From positions 1 to 11,346 of the forward strand of contig JBDROB010000066.1 in NCBI GenBank assembly GCA_043810355.1: a stretch of DNA of 11,346 nt. The letters run 5' to 3'. Numbering within the stretch: position 1 is the first letter of the stretch; each line of letters starts with the position of its first letter. The position numbers and the translations under genes are program-made. This DNA comes from JAZDHV01 sp043810355. Its GTDB lineage: Archaea; Nanobdellota; Nanobdellia; Woesearchaeales; JAGVYU01. Below are positions 5,588-11,346 of the stretch, piece by piece. The notes under the pieces were generated by a model. The model worked only from the letters and a program-made list of their open reading frames with translations. It ran no database searches and had not been told where the DNA came from.

Positions 5588-6316
5588 ATGAAACTCAGCG
5601 TCATACTTCCAGTGTATAACGAGGCAGGTACAGTCAAGTCTCTTCTTGATAAGGTTATTGGTGTTGATCTCAGCCATTTGAATATGGAAAAAGAAGTTAT
5701 TATCATAGAAAGCAATTCTACAGACGGCACAAGAGAGATAATCCAAGAGTATGAGAAAAAACCAGGGATAAGAGCCATCTACCAGAAAAGGCCTAAAGGC
5801 AAAGGATCTGCTGTCAAGCTTGGATTTAAGCATGCGTCTGGAGATATTTTCCTTATCCAGGACGGAGACCTTGAGTATGATCCTGATGAGTATCCAAAAT
5901 TGATAAAGCCAATCATTGATGGCAACGCTGATTTTGTCCTTGGATCAAGGCAGCTTGGCAAGGACAATGACTGGAAGATAAGGTCCAGTAAAAAAGAGAC
6001 TGTCTATTTCAGATTACTGAACTTCGGCGGTCTGTTTTACACCAACCTCTTCAACCTGCTCTACAATACCAGGCTTACTGATCCAGCAACAATGTATAAG
6101 GTATTCAAGCCGCAATACATCCAAAACACAAGATTCAGGACAAATGGTTTTGATTTTGACTGGGAGCTTGTTGCAAGGCTTATCCAGAATAAGGCAAGAG
6201 TGGTTGAAGTTCCAATAACCTATGAATCCAGGCTTGTCCAGGATGGCAAGAAAATCAGGTTTTTCAGGGATGGGATAAGGGTTTTTCTTGCCATACTAAG
6301 GTTTAGGTTCACCTGA
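5588..6316 (+). CDS. Family 2 glycosyltransferase (dolichol-phosphate-sugar synthase-like)
   Basis: A 242-residue GT-A fold enzyme that would move a sugar from a nucleotide donor to a lipid or glycan acceptor on the cytoplasmic face. It starts with LSVILPVYNEAGTV (residues 3-16) and then ESNSTDGTREI (41-51). KGKGSAVKLGF (70-80) precedes the metal-binding QDGDLEYDP (91-99, Asp92 and Asp94). DPATMYKVF and the ending with VEVPITYESR fit DPM1/polyprenyl-phosphate glycosyltransferases. There are no C-terminal membrane helices. The ATG at 5588 is preceded by AGGTG with 8 bases between and begins directly at the conserved core; a TTG at 5543 would add 15 unconserved residues. With the upstream membrane protein it could supply lipid-linked sugar. 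Confidence 0.9.
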   Translation: MKLSVILPVYNEAGTVKSLLDKVIGVDLSHLNMEKEVIIIESNSTDGTREIIQEYEKKPGIRAIYQKRPKGKGSAVKLGFKHASGDIFLIQDGDLEYDPDEYPKLIKPIIDGNADFVLGSRQLGKDNDWKIRSSKKETVYFRLLNFGGLFYTNLFNLLYNTRLTDPATMYKVFKPQYIQNTRFRTNGFDFDWELVARLIQNKARVVEVPITYESRLVQDGKKIRFFRDGIRVFLAILRFRFT

Positions 6317-6354
6317 TGATTAATAACATAAAACTAATCAATTATTATATATTT

Positions 6355-6397
6355 AATAAATAACAAAAAATCAAAAATAAATAACAAAAAATCAAAA
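6355..6397 (+). repeat. 21-bp tandem repeat, two copies, in AT-rich spacer
   Basis: ATAAATAACAAAAAATCAAAA occurs twice in tandem, and degenerate CAAAAAATCA-like words continue to about 6420. This is low-complexity DNA without coding signal. Confidence 0.6.
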
Positions 6398-6461
6398 AAT
6401 AATAAAAAATCATCAAAAAAGAATCGATTAATAAAATAGGATTAGGAGGATTTGATAAAAC

Positions 6462-7103
6462 ATGAAAGCTATTTGGTTCAAAAGTCCTTTTTGGTATGAT
6501 TTTGGGATGACTTTGATACATGGAAGCAATTACAAGAAGAGATTTCATAAGGTCGCTAAGATTATCGGAGAGAACAAGAAGATTCTTGACTTAGGTGCAG
6601 GCCCTTGCACTCTTTATTTCTCCCTTCATAAGTCTAATGAATATGAAGGCTGGGATCTTAATGAAGATTTTGTCAAGGCAAACAATAAAAGAGGTATAAG
6701 GACTAGGTTAAAGAATTGTCTTGATTACAATGATTATCCTGATGTTGATGTGATAGTCCTCACTGATGTCTTGCATCACATTGCACCTCACCAGTCTGAA
6801 TGCCTAAAACATTCATTGGATCATGCAAAAGATAAGGTCATTGTCCTTGAACCATTTGAGGATAAGGATAAGGGCCATGGCATCTATTGGTGGCTGAGGC
6901 AGATAAGGAAAAAAACTGGATTAGAGAAACTTTTAGGGGAATATGATGGCATTAATGAGCCTGAAGCCATTGAGATCATGCCCAAAGAAAAGCTGATTGA
7001 ATTCTTCAAGGTCCATGGCAAATGCCAGCTCTTCAGTCTTGGAAGAGAGATGTTCGCAATCTATGAGAACAAGAATAAGAACAAGAATAAAATAATTACA
7101 TAA
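6462..7103 (+). CDS. Class I SAM-dependent methyltransferase
   Basis: A 213-residue Rossmann-fold methyltransferase. Motif I is ILDLGAGPC (41-49), the acidic ribose-binding motif is GWDLN (63-67, Asp65), and VIVLTDVLHHIAP (97-109) is the motif IV region, with the LHH often seen in small-molecule methyltransferases. The substrate is unknown; its place between a glycosyltransferase and a radical SAM enzyme suggests a glycan or lipid. A strong AGGAGG (6444-6449) lies 12 bases before the ATG, a little farther than usual. The last residues are a repetitive Lys-Asn tail (KNKNKNK) that may have arisen by replication slippage. Confidence 0.88.
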   Translation: MKAIWFKSPFWYDFGMTLIHGSNYKKRFHKVAKIIGENKKILDLGAGPCTLYFSLHKSNEYEGWDLNEDFVKANNKRGIRTRLKNCLDYNDYPDVDVIVLTDVLHHIAPHQSECLKHSLDHAKDKVIVLEPFEDKDKGHGIYWWLRQIRKKTGLEKLLGEYDGINEPEAIEIMPKEKLIEFFKVHGKCQLFSLGREMFAIYENKNKNKNKIIT

Positions 7104-7152
7104 AAAACCAGATAAAATCAGCAAATCCAATCAGCAAATTATATAGAGTAAT

Positions 7153-7306
7153 TTATAAAAACAATCAATTATAAAAAGAATCAATATTAAAAAAACTCAA
7201 TTATAAAAACAATCAATTCAGAATTTAAATTTATAAAAACAATCAATTATAACAACAATCAATTCAGAATTTAAATTTATAAAAACAATCAATTCAGAAT
7301 TTGAAG
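7153..7306 (+). repeat. Tandem array of a TATA-like 16-bp unit, some with a 14-bp extension
   Basis: Seven units (consensus TTATAAAAACAATCAA) tile the region without gaps at 7153, 7169, 7185, 7201, 7231, 7247 and 7277. Units four, six and seven carry a 14-bp extension (TTCAGAATTTAAAT or close), so periods of 16 and 30 bp alternate. Within the spacer 7104-7460 nothing else is seen except AT-rich DNA. The unit resembles an archaeal TATA box. Confidence 0.85.
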
Positions 7307-7460
7307 TGATATTGCTTCCAACTCAAATTCCTAAAAAAATAAAAAATTTTAAAAAAAAAGAATATGTATAAAATAACCAATAAAGAAGTAAGATTAGAAT
7401 ATCAAAAATATGAATAATAGACCTGTTAAAAAGTATAGTTATTAAAAAAATGATAAGAAA

Positions 7461-8954
7461 ATGGCTAAAAAAGAAATTAATAAAGTTCTTCTGATATACC
7501 CTCCGACAAAGGTTGCAAAGCACTCGCATAGGCCTTGTGTTCCTCCACTTGGAATCTTGTCTATCGCAGCTGTATTGAGAGATAATAATTTTGATGTCAT
7601 TGTTCTTGACGCCACATTAGAAGGCTATGATCATATTGAGCCAGAAGGTGATAGCCTCATTTGGTATGGCTTGTCTATGCAGGATATTGAGAAGAGGATC
7701 AAGGAGATAAATCCTGATGCAGTTGGAATCTCATGCCCTTTTTCAGCCTCTTTTACAGCTGTCAGAAAGATATGCAAGATAGTCAAATCAATAGACAAGG
7801 ATATTATCACAATAACTGGTGGAACACATCCATCTTTTCTTTCTGAAAAATGCCTTATTGAAGTCCCTGAGCTGGACTATATCATTATAGGTGAGGGTGA
7901 TTATACTATCAATGAGCTTCTGATGAAGCTTAATAAAAACAAAAAGATAACTGATATTGACGGCCTTGCTTACCGTGACGATGGCAAGATTTGGATGAAG
8001 CCTAAGACGCAATTTATCGAAGATCTGGATGATCTTCCCCTCCCTGCAAGGGATTTAGTTCCTATTGAGAAATATATAAGCATAAACTCCCCTCATGGCA
8101 TCACTTCAAAAAAAGACATCAACATGTCTGTCATGACATCCAGGGGATGCCCTTTTTTCTGTGTCTTTTGCTCATCTGCTGGATTTTGGGGAAGGAAATA
8201 CAGGATGAGGTCTGTTGATGACATACTTGACGAGATTGAGATGCTTGTCAAGAGATATGGCGCCAAGGAGATCCAGTTTCTCGACGACAATCTCACTTTG
8301 AACAAAGAGAGGGCTTTGAAGCTTTTCCAAGGGATGATTGACAGGAAGCTTGACATTGTCTGGAACACTCCGAATGGCATTGCCATCTGGACTCTTGATG
8401 AGGATATGCTTAAGCTCATGAAAAGATCTGGATGTTATGCGCTTACACTTGCTATCGAGAGTGGTGACCAATATGTGCTTGACAGGATCATCAGAAAGCC
8501 TCTAAAGCTTGAGCAGGTGAAAGAAGTGGTCAGGCTCACAAAAAAGCTTGACATACAGACTCATGCTTTTTTTCTGGTCGGATTTCCAGGAGAGACACTT
8601 GAACAGGTTGAGAGGACTTTCAAGTTTGCAAGGGACCTTGACCTTGACACTGCTTCCTTCAATATTCCCCAGCCTCTTCCAGGCTCAGAGCTGGATAAGC
8701 AGGTCAGAGAGAGTAAATGCCTTAAGGAGAATTTTGATTATGAGAATATCGCTTATCTTCTTGCAAGCTATGACACTGAATATTTTAGAGGAAAAGATCT
8801 TGAGAGAAAGGTTGCAAAAGAATTCCTCAAGTTCAACCTGAGCCTTTCTTACAGGCATCCTGTCAGGTTTATGCAGAAATTTGGATTCTTTGCCCTGAAA
8901 AATCCATCAACTTCACTCAAATTCTTATTTGGTTTTTTACAAAAGAGCAAATAG
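7461..8954 (+). CDS. B12-binding-domain-type radical SAM enzyme
   Basis: A 497-residue enzyme of the BchE/P-methylase type. The N-terminal half has the cobalamin-binding-like Rossmann fold, with KVLLIYPP (8-15), PPLGILSIAAVLR (28-40), GGTHPS (120-125) and IIGEGDYTI (142-150). The radical SAM cluster motif is SRGCPFFCVFCSS (Cys230, Cys234, Cys237), followed by QFLDDNLTLNKER and, later, ALTLAIESGD and FFLVGFPGET. Such enzymes use a 4Fe-4S cluster and SAM, often with cobalamin, for methylations and difficult rearrangements. The exact reaction is unknown; the canonical DxHxxG cobalamin motif is not evident. The C-terminal tail is basic and aromatic. No clear ribosome site is seen before the ATG. 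Confidence 0.9.
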   Translation: MAKKEINKVLLIYPPTKVAKHSHRPCVPPLGILSIAAVLRDNNFDVIVLDATLEGYDHIEPEGDSLIWYGLSMQDIEKRIKEINPDAVGISCPFSASFTAVRKICKIVKSIDKDIITITGGTHPSFLSEKCLIEVPELDYIIIGEGDYTINELLMKLNKNKKITDIDGLAYRDDGKIWMKPKTQFIEDLDDLPLPARDLVPIEKYISINSPHGITSKKDINMSVMTSRGCPFFCVFCSSAGFWGRKYRMRSVDDILDEIEMLVKRYGAKEIQFLDDNLTLNKERALKLFQGMIDRKLDIVWNTPNGIAIWTLDEDMLKLMKRSGCYALTLAIESGDQYVLDRIIRKPLKLEQVKEVVRLTKKLDIQTHAFFLVGFPGETLEQVERTFKFARDLDLDTASFNIPQPLPGSELDKQVRESKCLKENFDYENIAYLLASYDTEYFRGKDLERKVAKEFLKFNLSLSYRHPVRFMQKFGFFALKNPSTSLKFLFGFLQKSK

Positions 8955-8985
8955 TAATTAATAGACAGGTCTAGGAAATACAAAA

Positions 8986-8994
8986 CTATAAAAA
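8986..8994 (+). promoter_or_regulatory. TATA box for the 2-epimerase-like gene (leaderless)
   Basis: CTATAAAAA is centred about 27 bases before the ATG at 9017. This puts the start site at or next to the start codon, as in leaderless archaeal mRNAs. No ribosome site is present between them. Confidence 0.6.
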
Positions 8995-9016
8995 TAAGGC
9001 CTTTTTACTTCTTGAT

Positions 9017-10489
9017 ATGGAAAAAAGCGGGGGAGATGCTATTAAGGCTCAGGATGCCTATGAATCAATGTTTGGTTCTAAAGAGATACCTAAGGATTAT
9101 TTGATTGCTAGCATGCTTCCTATGAAGATCAACCAAAGACTCATTCCTTATGTCATGGAAAAGGGAAGGATGGAGAAAAAATGGGTTCTTGCTTTTGTGA
9201 TTGGGACAAAGCCTTGCTTCTATAAGTTTTATGGATCAGTTGTTGAGGCTGACAAGGCAGGGATACCAAACTTTATCATCAATACTGAACAGCATTATGA
9301 CGAGACCCTGACTTATGGCATAAAAGAATTCAATCTTAATGATAAGATTGGGGTCAATATGGGCATCAGGGGAAACCTTGCTCAAAAGTCAGCTGAACTC
9401 ATGATAAAGGTAAGCTGGTTTGCTAATATGCTGAAAGAGCAGTGGCCTGATGTCACAGTCATTCCAGTTGTTTTAGGTGATACTATCATGACCAGCATTG
9501 TCCCGCCTGCTTGGATGTTCTCTAGGAATGAGAAAGCCATCCAGAATGAGGCTGGTTTGAGGGCAATGGCTCCAAATGCTATGAGGCAGGTATTTGATCT
9601 CAGTGTTGAGGAGTTTATTGAAAAACAGTTTAATGGCGACTGGCAATTGTTGAGGAATGAGCCATTTCCAGAGCAATGGGACACTTTCACTTCTGCTGCA
9701 GGATCTGAATTTTTGTTTGCTCCTCTAGAGATCAACAGACAGCATCTGATCAGGGAAGGCTATCCTACCCAGAATATTTTTGTTACAGGTGGGGTTGTAG
9801 TTGACGCACTTGCTCTCAAAAGAAAAGAAAAGGCTGAGAAGAGCATTTTCAACATCTATCCCCAGCTTGAGCAAGGCAGATGGTTAAGAGTCGATATCCA
9901 TAGGAGAGGCAACCTTACTCCGACAAGGTTTAAGGCGATTATTGGAGGAGTGAAAAAGCTTGTCGAAGCTGGTTATAATGTTAATTTCATTGAGATGAGT
10001 GCAACAAGGATGGCCCTTGACCATTATGGTCTTAGGCAAGAGATCAATAAGCTTCAAGCCAACAAGAATTTCTTGTTTACAAAAATCTGGCCTGAATATG
10101 CTCATGTCATTGAATTTTTTGAGTCAGACAATTGTTTTTCTGTGCTCACAGATTCTGGAGGTGTCCAGGAAGAGATGAACCTTCTCAATAAGCCATGCCT
10201 GACATGCAGATTCAATACTGACAGGCCTGAGACAGTCAATGATGCCAAGTCTAACCTTCTTGTCCCCCCTATCAATTCTGATTTTGTCAAGAACATGGTT
10301 GAGCATGTCTACAAGAATGAGGAATTGCAGAAGAAGATGATCAACTCCAAACAGCTTTATGGTGAGGATGTAGGCAGGAAATTCATTGCCTATGTCAAGG
10401 ATCTGATGGACAAGGACGAGAAACCTTTCAAATGGGCTCATGAAGCGCTCGGCTTGTGGAAAGAGAAGAATTCTATGGATTATTTGTAA
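9017..10489 (+). CDS. UDP-N-acetylglucosamine 2-epimerase-like protein (WecB family, divergent)
   Basis: A 490-residue protein that would interconvert UDP-GlcNAc and UDP-ManNAc or a related sugar for surface glycans. Family marks in order are FVIGTKPC (60-67), TEQHYDET (90-97), VVLGDT (151-156), NEAGLR (177-182), PFPEQ (216-220), FVTGGVVVDAL (255-265), DIHRRGN (293-299, usually HRREN), TDSGGVQEE (378-386) and NTDRPETV (400-407). It is longer than the usual roughly 370 residues: about 30 extra residues lie between AGLR and PFPEQ, and both ends are extended. The His that normally precedes the EAGLR motif (HVEAGLR) appears as Gln, so activity or substrate may differ. Leaderless start with a TATA box 27 bases upstream. 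Confidence 0.85.
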   Translation: MEKSGGDAIKAQDAYESMFGSKEIPKDYLIASMLPMKINQRLIPYVMEKGRMEKKWVLAFVIGTKPCFYKFYGSVVEADKAGIPNFIINTEQHYDETLTYGIKEFNLNDKIGVNMGIRGNLAQKSAELMIKVSWFANMLKEQWPDVTVIPVVLGDTIMTSIVPPAWMFSRNEKAIQNEAGLRAMAPNAMRQVFDLSVEEFIEKQFNGDWQLLRNEPFPEQWDTFTSAAGSEFLFAPLEINRQHLIREGYPTQNIFVTGGVVVDALALKRKEKAEKSIFNIYPQLEQGRWLRVDIHRRGNLTPTRFKAIIGGVKKLVEAGYNVNFIEMSATRMALDHYGLRQEINKLQANKNFLFTKIWPEYAHVIEFFESDNCFSVLTDSGGVQEEMNLLNKPCLTCRFNTDRPETVNDAKSNLLVPPINSDFVKNMVEHVYKNEELQKKMINSKQLYGEDVGRKFIAYVKDLMDKDEKPFKWAHEALGLWKEKNSMDYL

Positions 10490-10505
10490 GGTAAATATCA
10501 TATGA

Positions 10506-10561
10506 TTTTCCTTAATACATTTTTAATATGATTTTCCTTAATATGTTTTTTATTGAAAAAC
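10506..10561 (+). terminator. T-rich region with small hairpin behind the 2-epimerase-like gene
   Basis: ATATGATTTTCCTTAATA-like words occur twice (from about 10501 and 10527). A small hairpin, TGTTTTT/AAAAACA with a 5-nt loop, follows near 10543-10561. T-rich stretches are typical of archaeal termination; this assignment is tentative. Confidence 0.35.
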
Positions 10562-10661
10562 AGGATTAAAAGACCCGCCGGATCAATTTGATATTACTTT
10601 GTCTGGCAAAAATATTACAAAAAAGCTAAAATCATAATTAAAAATGTTAAAAACAACAACA

Positions 10662-10669
10662 TTTATAAA
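10662..10669 (+). promoter_or_regulatory. TATA box for the zinc-ribbon gene
   Basis: TTTATAAA lies about 28 bases before the ATG at 10694, consistent with a leaderless transcript. Confidence 0.6.
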
Positions 10670-10693
10670 TCAATAAGGAAAAATCTAAAACTG

Positions 10694-10954
10694 ATGGTTG
10701 AAATCAATTTTTGCCCTTTTTGCAATGCTCCACAGCATAAGATTGTTGACTTTGTTGAAAAGTATTTCTTCTGCAAGGACTGCAACAGGTTCTTTACTCT
10801 TGACCTTCTTGAGCTGACCTGCCCAAAATGCAATTCAAAAAAAGTGCAGGATTCAGACTTTCCAACCCCAGACGGATTGCTTGTAATCCAATGCAGCTCA
10901 TGCAAAAAGATGTACTCTGCAAAAGAGTTTCTGCAGAAGAACAAGATTTTATGA
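10694..10954 (+). CDS. Small double zinc-ribbon protein
   Basis: An 86-residue protein with four CxxC pairs, CPFC (7-10), CKDC (27-30), CPKC (43-46) and CSSC (67-70), so two zinc ribbons are likely. There is no membrane segment. Proteins of this type often bind nucleic acid or other proteins, but no specific function can be assigned. The reading frame, the cysteine pattern and the well-placed TATA box make it a real gene. Confidence 0.82.
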   Translation: MVEINFCPFCNAPQHKIVDFVEKYFFCKDCNRFFTLDLLELTCPKCNSKKVQDSDFPTPDGLLVIQCSSCKKMYSAKEFLQKNKIL

Positions 10955-10982
10955 TCCCAAAGAGCCTTCAATCTATGGCAAG

Positions 10983-11000
10983 TGGAAAATTCCTGACATT
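10983..11000 (+). repeat. Solo 18-bp copy of the palindromic-element right end
   Basis: TGGAAAATTCCTGACATT is identical to 2789-2806, the right end of the element upstream of tnpA. The matching left arm is not found before it, so it may be a remnant. Confidence 0.6.
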
Positions 11001-11066
11001 CTGTAATACTAACATTCTGTTATATATTTGATGATATTTTCAAGAAAAATAATATTAAACTAAAGA

Positions 11067-11077
11067 TTTTTATATTT
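11067..11077 (+). promoter_or_regulatory. TATA box for triosephosphate isomerase
   Basis: TTTTTATATTT lies about 25 bases before the ATG at 11097, with no ribosome site between them. Confidence 0.5.
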
Positions 11078-11096
11078 AGAAATTAAAAATATTAAT

Positions 11097-11346
11097 ATGA
11101 AGCTGAAAACACCTGTCATAATCATCAATTTCAAGACATATAAGTCTGCCACTGGCAAGAATGCTCTGAACCTTGCCAAAATATGCGAAAAGGTTGCAAA
11201 AAAGAATAAGGCAAATATTGCTGTTGCAGTCCAGGATGCTGACATCTATCGTGTTTCATCCAATGTCAAGATTCCTGTTTTAGCTCAGCATATTGATGAT
11301 ATTAATTTTGGAAGCCATACTGGCGCTACACTTGCTGAGGATGTAA
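11097..11346 (+). CDS. tpiA: Triosephosphate isomerase, archaeal type (partial, runs off right edge)
   Basis: The first 83 codons of the glycolytic/gluconeogenic enzyme that interconverts dihydroxyacetone phosphate and glyceraldehyde 3-phosphate. The start MKLKTPVIIINFKTYKSATG holds the substrate-binding Asn11 and Lys13. VAVQDADIYRV (43-53) and PVLAQHIDDINFGSHTGATL (60-79) are the second and third barrel strands in the archaeal pattern. The catalytic His and Glu lie outside the window. The translation continues into the cut edge. Confidence 0.93.
   Translation, partial: MKLKTPVIIINFKTYKSATGKNALNLAKICEKVAKKNKANIAVAVQDADIYRVSSNVKIPVLAQHIDDINFGSHTGATLAEDV

Noticed and set aside
7153..7306. CRISPR array
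   Set aside because: The units are directly adjacent with no unique spacers, are AT-rich and lack a palindromic repeat; no cas gene is near.

Overview
The window looks like a chromosomal piece of a small-genome, AT-rich archaeon, most likely a DPANN member (Woesearchaeota/Pacearchaeota-like). This is an inference. It rests on archaeal-type TATA boxes about 25-28 bases upstream of several start codons (positions 8986, 10662, 11067), often with almost no leader, on an archaeal-type triosephosphate isomerase start, and on the lack of bacterial -35/-10 promoters.

Left part (1-1780, minus strand): a diversity-generating retroelement (DGR). Reading leftwards there is a promoter (about 1780-1764), a variable target protein (1724-999) with its variable repeat VR at the C-terminus (1101-1014), a GC-rich hairpin plus a T-run directly behind the stop codon (998-969), a non-coding template repeat TR (784-697), and a reverse transcriptase starting at 672 that leaves the window just before its YVDD box. 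TR and VR align without gaps over 88 bp. They differ at 13 sites, 12 of them adenines in the TR coding strand, which is the signature of adenine-directed mutagenic retrohoming.

1800-2830: a dead IS200/IS605-type TnpA (Y1 HUH transposase) gene on the minus strand. It is broken by a stop codon and frameshifts, and three clusters of tiny perfect hairpins (eight hairpins, all with 3-nt loops) sit inside its coding sequence. One cluster follows the catalytic tyrosine codon directly. A larger two-hairpin element lies upstream of it (2650-2805), and a related one occupies the gap at 5362-5519. These share a connector with TGCTC between the hairpins and a TGACAT end, so they look like a family of small palindromic repeats, perhaps mobilised by a Y1 transposase.

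2850-10490, plus strand: a set of surface-glycan/lipid type genes. They are a YfhO-like polytopic membrane protein, a family 2 glycosyltransferase, a class I methyltransferase, a B12-binding-type radical SAM enzyme, and a divergent UDP-GlcNAc 2-epimerase-like protein. They probably serve cell-surface glycoconjugate synthesis, although they are separated by AT-rich spacers and may not form one transcript. The spacer before the radical SAM gene holds a perfectly tiled 16/30-bp tandem repeat whose unit resembles a TATA box.

10690-11346: a small double zinc-ribbon protein, and the start of triosephosphate isomerase running off the right edge.
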